From Granulicella mallensis MP5ACTX8 (GTDB lineage Bacteria > Acidobacteriota > Terriglobia > Terriglobales > Acidobacteriaceae): a stretch of 64,000 nt of DNA. The notes under the pieces are model-generated. The model was given only the letters and a program-made list of their open reading frames with translations, was not told where the DNA came from and made no database searches. Location: positions 434,001-498,000 of the forward strand of contig NC_016631.1 of NCBI RefSeq assembly GCF_000178955.2, written 5' to 3'. This document shows, piece after piece, positions 45,742-54,350 of the stretch; the stretch's first letter is position 1; every line of letters begins with the position of its first letter. A program made the position numbers and the translations under genes.

Positions 45742-46080
45742 CTAGCGAAGTGCGAGTGTGGTGCCGTTCAACTGGTCCGAGACGGTCGTGATCACGGCAC
45801 CGGCAGCGTAGCTGGACGAGGCTTCAACGGCAACGATCTGCTGACCTTCTGCAAGCTTTACATCCAGCGGCTTACCGGGCATCAGGGTCATCTCGCTGTC
45901 GCCGGCCTTCAGCTTCAGGGGGGCAGCGGTATCGTTGCGCAGCGTGAACTTTACGAGCTTGACCTTCGCGAAGATCGCGTTTACAGGCGTGTGGATTGCG
46001 GTGGGTGCGGCATACACAGCCTGCGCGGATACCAGCGAGGCTGCCATCAACATAACTCCAAATACAGAACGACGATTCAT
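45742..46080 (-). CDS. Small exported protein of unknown function
   Basis: A 112-residue protein with a signal peptide ending QAVYA about residue 24. The mature part is a short beta-rich domain (KVKLVKFTLRNDTAAPLKLK; DSEMTLMPGKPLDVKLAEGQ) like a single Ig-type sandwich. I know of no function. It has AGGAGC before the ATG on the minus strand and seems to be a single gene. The upstream 316-bp gap toward pcrA contains no other gene that I can see. Confidence 0.7.
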   Translation of the reverse strand: MNRRSVFGVMLMAASLVSAQAVYAAPTAIHTPVNAIFAKVKLVKFTLRNDTAAPLKLKAGDSEMTLMPGKPLDVKLAEGQQIVAVEASSSYAAGAVITTVSDQLNGTTLALR

Positions 46081-46396
46081 AACTGCTCCTTGAAAACACT
46101 TTGAGATTGGACCGTATTCTCTTGTTCAGGGAACCGGTCGCAAAGGTCAGTACGCAGCGGTTCCAGGAATGGTTCCGGTTTTTTCAGATAAAAGATCATC
46201 TTTTGCGATGCTGTCCCTTCTCCCTAACAAATAACGTTTGGCAACGGAAGATATTCCACTTCTGGGCGAAATGAAATATTGCGGCCCAGTGAATTCCTCA
46301 AGGGTGCCTCTAACGAACGATTCAATAGAGGGTCTAATTCGAGCGACAACCCCACCCCTGCAAAACTCAAAACCCCAGCCAGATAAAATAGAGATT

Positions 46397-49219
46397 GTGT
46401 CCGATCTTCTCGCCAATATGAATCCGCAACAGCGCGAAGGGATCACCTCGGTTGATGGGCCCGTACTGCTGCTCGCAGGCGCAGGTTCGGGTAAGACGAG
46501 GGTTATCACTCACCGCATTGCCTACTTAATCAAGGAGCGCGGAGCCGCGCCCGACAGCATTCTTGCCGTCACCTTCACCAACAAGGCCGCCAAAGAGATG
46601 GCCGAGCGCGTCGAGAAGATCCTCGGCCACTCCACGCTTGCCTCACCGACCCTCGCAACGTTCCACAGCTTCTGCGTGCGCGTACTGCGCCGCGATATCG
46701 AAGCACTGCGCGTGGGCAACGTTGGCCTCACACGTTCCTTCGCCATCTACGACGAGAACGATCAACAGGCCGTGGTGAAGCAGGCGCTCAAACGCCTGGG
46801 CATCGATGACAAGGCCTTGAAGCCGCGCGTGGCGCTGGGCCGCATCTCCTGGGCCAAGAACCACATGATCGACCCGCAGGAGTACTTCCTGGCCTCCACC
46901 AATCCGATGGAGGAGAAGATTGCGCATATCTTCGAGATCTACAAGAAGGAACTCGCCAAGGCCAACGCGCTCGACTTCGACGATCTGCTGCTTGAGACCG
47001 TGCGTCTGCTCAAGTCGTCTAGCGAGGTGCGCGAGCGCTACAACCGCAAGTACAAGTACCTGCTGATCGACGAATACCAGGACACCAACCGCCCACAGTA
47101 TGAGTTGATGAAGCTGCTCGGCCGCCACGGCAACGTGTGCGTCGTCGGTGATGAAGACCAGTCGATCTACTCGTGGCGTGGCGCGGACATTCGCAACATC
47201 CTCGAGTTCGAAAAAGATTTTCCTGACGTCCGCACCATCCGGTTGGAGCAGAACTACCGCTCCACCCAGGTGATTCTCGAAGGTGCAAGCGCGGTCGTCG
47301 CGCAGAACACGCAGCGCAAGGGCAAGAATCTCTGGACGGCCCGCGAGGGCGGCTCGATGATCGGCTACTACGAGGCCCCGGACGGCGAGAACGAAGCGCT
47401 ATTCATCGCCGACCGCATCAAGAAGTACCTCAAAGAAGCCGGCGCGAGCGAAGAGGAGCCTCGCTGTGCGGTGCTGTATCGCACCAACTCGCAGTCGCGA
47501 CTGGTGGAAGAGGCGTTGCGCCGCTATCAGATTCAGTACCACATGGTCGGAGGCTTCAGCTTCTACGACCGCTCTGAAGTAAAGGACATCCTCAGCTACC
47601 TGAAGCTGGTGCAGAATCCGCATGACTCAGTAGCTCTCGGCCGCGTCGTGAACTCACCGCCGCGCGGCATCGGCAAGACCACGATGGACACGCTCGAGCG
47701 CATGGCGCTGACGGTGGGCATGAGCAGCTGGGATGCCATCGCGCGAGCCTCCGAGGAGAAGCTTTTGCCGGCACGAGCGCTGACAGCGCTCAACAGCTTT
47801 CGCAAGCTGATCGAAGACGCCAGGGCGATGCTTGGCCCGGACTTTGCTGCAGCCCTTACCGCGGATGCTGCAGGCTCAGAGCTCGCGACGGAGGACACAC
47901 AACTGGAGGACGGAGACACAAGCTTCGATCCAGCCGCAACAGCCTCTGCCGACAGCGACACCAACTTCGACTTTGGCTTTGCCACCGAGGAGGGAACGCC
48001 GTCCACTATCGCAGCCAACGACGCGAACACCAGCTTCGATACAAGCTTCAACTTCGACTTCGACTTTGGTCCCAGCGAAGAGATCAGCACGGTCGCCCCG
48101 GAGAACGCTGCCGACTTCAATCCGTTTGCTCCCGTTCCGCTCAAGCTCTCTGCGAGCGACACGATCAAGGAACGCCTGCGTCAGCAGAACGCCGAAGCCC
48201 CGCAGGCGGAGGACGCACCCGCGCCCTTCCGCAAGCTTGGCGATCCGGCCACGCTGCCCGAGCTCATCAAGTTCCTCAACGAGCGCTCGGGCTACATCCG
48301 CGCCCTCGAAGACGAAGCCACGCCCGAGAGCTTCTCGCGCATCGAGAACCTGAAGGAACTCGCCAACGCCGCGCAGGATGCAACGTCGCGTGGCGAGACC
48401 CTGGCCGAGTTCCTGGACCACGCCGCGCTGGTCTCGGACGCCGACCAGTACTCCGCCGAGGCTCGCGTGACCCTGATGACGCTGCATGCGGCCAAGGGCC
48501 TGGAGTTTCCGCTGGTCTTTCTCACCGGCATGGAGGAGGGGCTCTTCCCGCACTCGCGTTCGGTCGTCGACCCGACGCAGATGGAAGAGGAGCGCCGGCT
48601 CTGCTACGTGGGCATGACCCGCGCGATGGACACGCTGGTCATGACGCGGGCACGCTATCGCCGCCGCTACGGCAACGACTCGCCGGAAGCCTCAATGCCG
48701 TCGCGCTTCCTCGAAGAAGTGCCCTCGAAGCTGGTCGAAGACCTCTCTCCGGCGGCCTACGGTGGAGCCTATGCAACGCCCTATCCTCAACGCGGCAAAC
48801 GCTTTGGGGCAGGGGACGACGATTTTGGCGGCGAGCAGCACTATAGCTACGAGGATGAAGACCAATCAGGCGGCCGCGGTGGTTCGTCTGCGAAGTCCTA
48901 TGCCTCCGAACGCTTTGGCGGCGCAAAACGAGGCACCGGCAGCGGCCCGCTGGACAACACCGCAGCCTTCTTCGGCAAGGGTGGAGCGGGCTTTAAACCG
49001 AGCGGATTGCAGTTCGGATTACGGCCCAAACCCGGGTCCGATGCCCCCGCTGGACGCACCGGAATGGGCAAAGGAGCCCGTGTGCGCCACCCCAAGTATG
49101 GGGAGGGTGTCATCTTTGCCCGCGAAGGCGATGGGGAAGATGCCAAGCTTACAGTACAATTTAGTAGCCACGGTATGAAAAAGCTGGTCGAGAAGTTCGC
49201 CCAGCTCGAGCGATTGTAA
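46397..49219 (+). CDS. UvrD/PcrA-type superfamily 1 DNA helicase with acidic insertion
   Basis: A helicase of about 940 residues that unwinds DNA 3' to 5' for repair and replication restart. It has the Q-motif MNPQQREGI, Walker A LLLAGAGSGKTRVITHRIAY, motif Ia VTFTNKAAKEMAERV, DEYQDTN (Walker B), GDEDQSIYSWRGADI (motif III), LEQNYRSTQ (IV), LMTLHAAKGLEFPLVFLTGM (V) and VGMTRA (VI). A low-complexity acidic/Phe-rich insert of about 120 residues (TSFDPAATASADSDTNFDFG and onward) lies at about 505-610 in domain 2. The C-terminus has a Tudor-like region (VRHPKYGEGVIFAREGDGED), as in PcrA. The GTG at 46397 was preferred because the upstream in-frame 53 codons are not conserved; the start is uncertain. 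Confidence 0.93.
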   Translation: MSDLLANMNPQQREGITSVDGPVLLLAGAGSGKTRVITHRIAYLIKERGAAPDSILAVTFTNKAAKEMAERVEKILGHSTLASPTLATFHSFCVRVLRRDIEALRVGNVGLTRSFAIYDENDQQAVVKQALKRLGIDDKALKPRVALGRISWAKNHMIDPQEYFLASTNPMEEKIAHIFEIYKKELAKANALDFDDLLLETVRLLKSSSEVRERYNRKYKYLLIDEYQDTNRPQYELMKLLGRHGNVCVVGDEDQSIYSWRGADIRNILEFEKDFPDVRTIRLEQNYRSTQVILEGASAVVAQNTQRKGKNLWTAREGGSMIGYYEAPDGENEALFIADRIKKYLKEAGASEEEPRCAVLYRTNSQSRLVEEALRRYQIQYHMVGGFSFYDRSEVKDILSYLKLVQNPHDSVALGRVVNSPPRGIGKTTMDTLERMALTVGMSSWDAIARASEEKLLPARALTALNSFRKLIEDARAMLGPDFAAALTADAAGSELATEDTQLEDGDTSFDPAATASADSDTNFDFGFATEEGTPSTIAANDANTSFDTSFNFDFDFGPSEEISTVAPENAADFNPFAPVPLKLSASDTIKERLRQQNAEAPQAEDAPAPFRKLGDPATLPELIKFLNERSGYIRALEDEATPESFSRIENLKELANAAQDATSRGETLAEFLDHAALVSDADQYSAEARVTLMTLHAAKGLEFPLVFLTGMEEGLFPHSRSVVDPTQMEEERRLCYVGMTRAMDTLVMTRARYRRRYGNDSPEASMPSRFLEEVPSKLVEDLSPAAYGGAYATPYPQRGKRFGAGDDDFGGEQHYSYEDEDQSGGRGGSSAKSYASERFGGAKRGTGSGPLDNTAAFFGKGGAGFKPSGLQFGLRPKPGSDAPAGRTGMGKGARVRHPKYGEGVIFAREGDGEDAKLTVQFSSHGMKKLVEKFAQLERL

Positions 49220-49292
49220 AAAGCAGGACCTCCTGTCTCGAGCGCCCGCGCCGGCAAAGATTCCAGAAAGTTCAGAGAGAAGAAGACAATTC

Positions 49293-49448
49293 ATGGCAAA
49301 CACCAAGTCCATCACCAATAAAGAAGAGCGCAAGGCCGTAAAGCGCACCGCTCGCAAGAAAGCCGCTCCCAAGGCCCCACGTACCGGAGCACGCGGCGAG
49401 AACAAGGCCAAGGTCAAGAAGGCAGCACGCGGCGCCTCCAAGCGCTAA
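49293..49448 (+). CDS. Small highly basic protein, downstream of pcrA
   Basis: A 51-residue protein in which about 35% of residues are Lys or Arg (for example EERKAVKRTARKKAAPK and GENKAKVKKAARGASKR), with Ala and Gly in between. GAGAAGAAG precedes the ATG and a strong terminator follows 18 bases after the stop, so it looks like a real gene. Such composition suggests binding to nucleic acid or ribosomes. I do not recognise a named family. Confidence 0.75.
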   Translation: MANTKSITNKEERKAVKRTARKKAAPKAPRTGARGENKAKVKKAARGASKR

Positions 49449-49465
49449 CGGCACAGAAATCAATC

Positions 49466-49497
49466 ACGGCGGACGGAGCTTCGGCTCTGCCCGCCGT
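49466..49497 (+). terminator. Terminator after the small basic protein
   Basis: ACGGCGGACGGAGC pairs with GCTCTGCCCGCCGT around a TTCG tetraloop (one mismatch, one wobble), followed by TTTC. It probably also ends the pcrA transcript. Confidence 0.85.
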
Positions 49498-49568
49498 TTC
49501 TCTTGCGGAAATTCCGCGCACCTGTCCGGTTGCGCATAAAATCACCCTACGTTCATAATTTCCTGCCG

Positions 49569-51131
49569 ATGAGGAACGAGCACCTGGCCCGCCAAATCTT
49601 CGCCACGAAGTCCATCGACAAGCTGATTCGCGAGTCGGAGCTCCCTGGGAGCGCGCTCAAGAAGACGCTTGGCCCCATCTCGCTTACGGCGCTGGGGGTC
49701 GGCGCGGTCATCGGCTCAGGCATCTTCACGGTCATCGGCACGGCCATCGGCGGCAATCCCGCCGCGCTGGCCAACTGGAAAGAATCTCCGGTCATCGATC
49801 TGCTTCTGCACCACGGGCACATCGCCGGACGCCCCGGCGCAGGCCCGGCGCTAGCGCTTTCGCTGGTCCTGGTGGCGATCGTCTGTTGCTTCACCGGCCT
49901 CTGCTATGCCGAACTGGCGAGCATGATCCCCATCGCCGGTTCGGCCTACACCTATACCTACGCGACGCTCGGCGAGCTGATCGCCTGGATCATCGGCTGG
50001 GACCTGATCCTCGAATACGCCTTCTCGAACATGAGCGTATCGGTGGGCTTTGCCGCGCACTTTGTCGACCTGCTCGACTGGCTGGGCTTTCGACTGAGCC
50101 CCAAATGGCTCTCGCCTGCGTATCTTCCGCTGGGCTTGCAGGACCTCGCGGGCAAGGACATCTACGCGCCCGGCTGGCACTTCGGCTTCAACATTCCGGC
50201 GTTCCTCATCGTCATCCTGCTGACGATGATCCTGGTGCGCGGCATCCGCGAATCGGCCCGCACCAACAACATCATGGTGCTGGTGAAGATGGTCGCGATC
50301 CTCGTGTTCATCTTCGTGGGACTGCACTTCATCCATCCTGCAAACTACGTCCCCTTCTCGCCGAACGGCTGGAGTGGCGTGCTCGCGGGCGGAAGCATCA
50401 TCTTCTTCACGTACATCGGCTTTGACTCCGTCTCGACAGCCAGCGAAGAGTGCTGCAATCCGCAGCGCGATGTGCCGATCGGTATCATCGCGACGCTGAT
50501 CGTCTGCACGATCCTCTACATTGGCGTGGCTCTGGTGTTGACGGGCATTGTGCCGTGGCAGACTGTCATCGGCGATGCCGCGCCGGTGGTTAACGCGCTC
50601 AAGCGGCTGACGCTCCAGACCGGCAGCCCCCTGCTGCACTGGACACGCCTCATTGTCTTGCTGGGCGCGATCATCGGCATGGTCAGCTCGATCCTGGTCT
50701 TCCAGCTTGGCCAGGCGCGCGTGTGGTTTGCGATGTCGCGTGACAGGCTGCTGCCGGACATCTTCTCAAGACTGCATCCCAAGTTTCGTACTCCGGCCTT
50801 TGCGACGTGGTTCGCGGGCATCCTCGTCGCGATCCCTGCAGGGTTGTTCGATGTGGGCACGCTGGCCGAGCTCTCGAACATCGGCACACTGTTCGCGTTT
50901 GTGCTCGTATCGATTGGAGTGCTGGTGCTGCGCCACAAACAGCCTGAACGCCGTCGCGGCTTCCGCGTCCCCGGCGGCCCGGTATTTCCTGTGCTGAGCG
51001 TGATCTTCTGCGTGCTGCTGATGGCGGGACTGCCTGTTCGGACCTGGGAACGCTTCTTTATCTGGCTTGTGATTGGGCTGGTGGTTTACTTCTTCTACAG
51101 CCGCAAGCGCAGTGAGTTCTACAAGGGCTAA
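49569..51131 (+). CDS. APC-family amino-acid permease
   Basis: A 520-residue inner-membrane transporter with twelve or more membrane segments. Family motifs: the TM1 helix-break LGVGAVIGSGIFTVIGTAIG, then LCYAELASMIPIAGSAYTYT, GWDLILEYAFSNMSVSVGFA, FFTYIGFDSVSTASEECCNP and RDRLLPDIFSRLHPKFRTPA. It belongs to the cationic/YfnA-type branch, which imports amino acids with protons. A small 40-residue loop (KESPVIDLLLHHGHIAGRPG) follows TM1. The ATG at 49569 begins a plausible cytoplasmic tail; an upstream in-frame ATG is possible. Confidence 0.9.
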   Translation: MRNEHLARQIFATKSIDKLIRESELPGSALKKTLGPISLTALGVGAVIGSGIFTVIGTAIGGNPAALANWKESPVIDLLLHHGHIAGRPGAGPALALSLVLVAIVCCFTGLCYAELASMIPIAGSAYTYTYATLGELIAWIIGWDLILEYAFSNMSVSVGFAAHFVDLLDWLGFRLSPKWLSPAYLPLGLQDLAGKDIYAPGWHFGFNIPAFLIVILLTMILVRGIRESARTNNIMVLVKMVAILVFIFVGLHFIHPANYVPFSPNGWSGVLAGGSIIFFTYIGFDSVSTASEECCNPQRDVPIGIIATLIVCTILYIGVALVLTGIVPWQTVIGDAAPVVNALKRLTLQTGSPLLHWTRLIVLLGAIIGMVSSILVFQLGQARVWFAMSRDRLLPDIFSRLHPKFRTPAFATWFAGILVAIPAGLFDVGTLAELSNIGTLFAFVLVSIGVLVLRHKQPERRRGFRVPGGPVFPVLSVIFCVLLMAGLPVRTWERFFIWLVIGLVVYFFYSRKRSEFYKG

Positions 51132-51136
51132 TAAAC

Positions 51137-51187
51137 CACCCAAACCTTGTCATCTCGACCTTCGGTCGAGATGACAAGGTTTGGGTG
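51137..51187. terminator. Perfect 23-bp hairpin between permease and reductase pseudogene
   Basis: CACCCAAACCTTGTCATCTC at the left is part of a 23-base arm that pairs exactly with the right arm around CTTCG. It lies between convergent genes and would end both transcripts. The unit TTGTCATCTCGACC is shared with the repeat at 62526. Confidence 0.85.
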
Positions 51188-51193
51188 ATTACA

Positions 51194-52257
51194 TCACGCC
51201 GGAATCAACTGCTCGGCCTTCAACCGCTCAAACAGATCGAAGAACGACTTCGGCGTGTCCTGGTGCGCCAGGAACCCGAGCTTCCGGCTCTTGCTCATAT
51301 CGTTGACGCACTCGATCTTCCGTCCCAGGTCGCCATCCGTGTGCCACCATGAGGCCAGCCGGTTGACATTGCTCTCCACCAGCCCATACTTCGCGGCAAT
51401 GGCCTTCCACGTCTCGGCCGCGCCGGACATCTTTCCTTCGAGCGGAGCGCCGCCTTCGGGTGGTCCACCAGCCTCGATTCCAAAGTAAGCGGCCAACTGC
51501 GGCCACAGCCAGCGCCAGCGGAACACATCGCCGTTGACGACATTGAACGCTTCATTCCGCGCCGCCGGAGTCGTTGCCGCCCACTCCAGGTGCTCTGCCA
51601 GCAGGCGCGCATCGGTCATATCGGTCAGCGCGTTCCACTGCTCTACCGAGCCGGGAAGATGAACTTCTCGCCACTCTCGCGGCACAGCGTCGCGTACACC
51701 GCGAGCGTCGATCCCATGTTCATCGCATTGCCCACCGCAAAGCCGACGATCGTATGCGGCCGATGCACACTCCACCCGAAGCCTCTGCGCTCTGCCGCGG
51801 CATACATCACATCTTCCTGGGTGTAGTAGAAGTTCAGCCCCGGCAGGCGCGGCGTGTCCTCGCGGAACGGAGTCTCCGCAGCCGTCTGCCCATAGGACTC
51901 GAACGGTCCCAGGTACTGCTTCGTCCCGGTCACCAGGGCTGCGTGCTGCAGGCTCTTCGCACCTTCCAGTCCGGCGAAGACGTTCTCGACGATTCCGCCG
52001 TTGACCCGCACATTCTCGGCTTCGGTATCGTGGCGCACCCACGCGCTGATGAAGACGTCCGTAACATCTACACCCTGCAGGGCCTTGCGCACGGCTTCGG
52101 CGTCGCGAAGGTCGGCCGCAAGTCCGCGCACGCCGTCTACCACCTGTGCTCCGCGAGAGAGCCCAAGGACCTCCCAGCCGTTACCGATCAATCTCTTCGC
52201 CAGGTTCTGTCCTACCACCCCTGTCGATCCCACCACCAAAGCCGTCCGCTTCTGCAT
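51194..52257 (-). pseudogene. NAD-dependent SDR / PRISE-type reductase, interrupted by a one-base frameshift
   Basis: Reading leftwards from the ATG at 52257, 201 codons encode the start of a short-chain reductase (KRTALVVGSTGVVGQNLAKR; GLAADLRDAEAVRKALQGVD; QEDVMYAAAERRGFGWSVHR, with a YYTQED-type active site). The frame then ends in a TAG at about 51643. The matching C-terminal half (SVEQWNALTDMTDARLLAEH; NEAFNVVNGDVFRWRWLWPQ) continues in another frame to 51194. One base missing in the run CCGGG near 51651 would restore FPGSVEQWN. Either the gene is broken or a base was lost in the data. The intact family reduces enones such as progesterone and related compounds. AGGAGG precedes the start. 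Confidence 0.85.
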
Positions 52258-52390
52258 TAATCCTCCTGCTCGCGAGCACTTCCGTTTGCTCCGCAAGCAC
52301 TCCCTTTATAGATGCTCGACCGGGCTGGAAGCATCAGGAAGGGCGGCCTCGAAGTTCGCGACAGCCTATAACTGCGTCCAACAGAGGAGA

Positions 52391-53116
52391 ATGCCGAAAA
52401 CCTTCCTCACAGCCGAGTGGCGCAAGCTCATCATGGCGCAGTACGACGTCGCACCGGAGATGCTCGCGCCGTGGCTTCCACGCGGTCTGGAGCTCGATCT
52501 CTTCCAGGGACGGTGTTACGTCTCGCTCGTCGGCTTCCTCTTCGACCGCGTTCGCCTCAAGGGCCTGCCGATTCCTTTCCACACCCGTTTCGAAGAGGTG
52601 AACCTGCGCTTCTACGTCGCGCACACCGCGCCGGACGGCACACGCAGGCGTGGCGTCGTCTTCATCCGCGAGTTCGTACCCCGAGCGGCGATTACGTTCG
52701 TCGCCAACACCTTCTACGAAGAGCCCTATGTAACCCTGCCGACGCTCTCCAGCATCGTGAAGAGCCCGCAATCGCTCGATGTGCAGTACTCCTGGAAGCA
52801 CCGCGACAGGTGGCACAGCCTTGGGGTTGAAGCTTCGTTTGCCGCCCAGCCTATCGCCGCTGGAAGCGAAGAGGAGTTCATCACCGAGCACTACTGGGGC
52901 TATACCCGTCGCGGGAATGGCAGCACGTCGGCCTACGAGGTCCAGCATCCACGCTGGGAGACCTATCCCATTCTCCGCCATACCCTTGACGTCGATTTTG
53001 GTGCGCTCTACGGCGAGGCCTTCGAGGCGCTCAATGGCCAGAAACCGGCCAGCGTGCTGCTGGCCGAAGGCTCCCCGGTGAGCGTGCTGTCGGGGAGTGG
53101 CGAAAGCATCGCCTAG
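52391..53116 (+). CDS. DUF2071 (YqjF-like) family protein
   Basis: A 241-residue protein of the DUF2071 family, an acetoacetate-decarboxylase-like fold of unknown role. It shows FLTAEWRKLIMAQYDVAPEM, LAPWLPRGLELDLFQGRCYV, SLVGFLFDRVRLKGLPIPFH and FEEVNLRFYVAHTAPDGTRR. GGAGA immediately before the ATG at 52391 decides the start over longer in-frame readings. It is divergent from the frameshifted reductase; the two promoters share the 133-bp gap. I cannot assign a substrate. Confidence 0.88.
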   Translation: MPKTFLTAEWRKLIMAQYDVAPEMLAPWLPRGLELDLFQGRCYVSLVGFLFDRVRLKGLPIPFHTRFEEVNLRFYVAHTAPDGTRRRGVVFIREFVPRAAITFVANTFYEEPYVTLPTLSSIVKSPQSLDVQYSWKHRDRWHSLGVEASFAAQPIAAGSEEEFITEHYWGYTRRGNGSTSAYEVQHPRWETYPILRHTLDVDFGALYGEAFEALNGQKPASVLLAEGSPVSVLSGSGESIA

Positions 53117-53150
53117 CTGTAGCTATTTCGTAAGCGCGCAGCTTTTGCCT

Positions 53151-53216
53151 TGAAAGGGCGTGGCTTCAGCCCCGCCGTTGGGACAACCTCTAAAGCGGCT
53201 TTAGCCGCCGAGGGAA
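53151..53216. repeat. Family B palindromic units
   Basis: TTGAAAGGGCGTGGCTTCAG and GCGGCTTTAGCCGCCGAGGG resemble the element at 9528-9708, including the TTGAAAGGGCG lead. It lies between the DUF2071 and Bax-inhibitor-like genes. Confidence 0.75.
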
Positions 53217-53291
53217 TCCTCGCTCACCACCCCCAATGCGACCCCAGCGCTTTCCCAGCGTCTAATCCTGTGGAGGTTTAAGATTGTCATC

Positions 53292-53978
53292 ATGAGAACC
53301 ATCGACGCCTCACAGGGCATTCGCATCCTCGACAGCCGCACTACCGCAAGCCTTCTCAGCAAGGTGCTTTGGATCACGACTGCCGGATTTCTTTTTACCG
53401 CCTTCGGAGCCTACATCGCTCCCGACGTTCTGCCCGGCGCGGGCTTCTTCGCGGTCGTTCTGATCAACTTCGGCCTGATCTTCGGAATCAGGGCCGCCAC
53501 GCGCCGCTCCACGGGGCTGGGTCTGGCGCTCTTCTACCTCTTCACCGTGCTGATGGGTGTTGAGATCGGCCCGCTGCTCAAGGCCTATCTGCATATGGCC
53601 GGCGGCCAGACCATCGTCTTCGAAGCCGCGCTGACCACCGCGATGGGCATGGCGGTCATGGCCATGATCGCGCAGATCGCCCGCTTCGACTACCGCAAGC
53701 TCGCCTCGTTTGCCTTCGCAGCCCTGATCGGGCTGGTCATCATTGGCTTCCTCTCGGCGTTTCTGCACTTCATTAGCCCCGGTGTCTATGCCTGGCTGGG
53801 CCTGGTGATCTTCAGCGTCCTGCTGCTGGTGGATTTCATGCGGCTCCGCGACAGCCCCGCAGGCACCACGCCGGTGATGCTCGCTCTTAGCATCTATCTC
53901 GACGCGCTCAACATCTTCATCTTCCTGTTGCAGATCTTTGGCAACGGCGGCGGACGGCGCGATAACCGCTGGAGTTGA
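53292..53978 (+). CDS. Bax inhibitor-1 / YccA-family membrane protein
   Basis: A 228-residue protein with six or seven membrane segments (for example VLWITTAGFLFTAFGAYIA, ALFYLFTVLMGVEIGPLLK, LSIYLDALNIFIFLLQIFG). The family signature SIYLDALNIFIFLLQ at the C-terminus and a Gly-rich tail match YccA/BI-1. Members modulate membrane proteases (YccA with FtsH) or calcium leak. The GGAGG is about 13 bases before the ATG, rather far. It is followed by a family A repeat. Confidence 0.88.
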   Translation: MRTIDASQGIRILDSRTTASLLSKVLWITTAGFLFTAFGAYIAPDVLPGAGFFAVVLINFGLIFGIRAATRRSTGLGLALFYLFTVLMGVEIGPLLKAYLHMAGGQTIVFEAALTTAMGMAVMAMIAQIARFDYRKLASFAFAALIGLVIIGFLSAFLHFISPGVYAWLGLVIFSVLLLVDFMRLRDSPAGTTPVMLALSIYLDALNIFIFLLQIFGNGGGRRDNRWS

Positions 53979-54020
53979 GCCGGCTGACTGTCTCACGTTG
54001 TTTTTATCCCGCCATAGAAT

Positions 54021-54241
54021 CGTCATCCTGAGCGAAGTAGCTCGCGCACTTTGCGAGCTACGCAGTCGAAGGACCCCGAGGGGTGTCATGTCGCCCATGC
54101 CTTTGGCACCTTTTCGACCTCAAGCGTTCGAGCCCGGACCTTCGTGTTGGAAAAGGTCTCGGCATCATGGGTGAGATTGCAACCCTCGGGGTCCTTCGAC
54201 TCCGCATCCCCAAAGGCCGGGACGCTACGCTCAGGATGACG
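54021..54241 (+). repeat. Family A double-palindrome repeat, copy 5
   Basis: Borders CGTCATCCTGAGCG and CGCTCAGGATGACG. The core is the most diverged (GTGTCATGTCGCCCATGCC), but the orientation is the same. It lies between the Bax-inhibitor-like gene and the adenosine deaminase gene. Confidence 0.85.
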
Positions 54242-54350
54242 ATTCGGGGAAGGGTCTGAACAAGAACATCTAGGGCCTCTACCTTGGTTTGTTCTAACCT
54301 ACCGAACCGTTCCTCATGTGATGCGCACGAGAGTTGACTACACTACTTGA

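Noticed and set aside
46238-46396. 53-codon in-frame extension before the helicase
   Set aside because: It shows no similarity to PcrA N-termini and has no ribosome site; the conserved part begins near the GTG at 46397.
49293-49448. Small basic protein considered as ribosomal protein S20 because of its MANTKS start
   Set aside because: It is far shorter than S20 (about 85 residues) and lacks the S20 helical pattern after the first residues.
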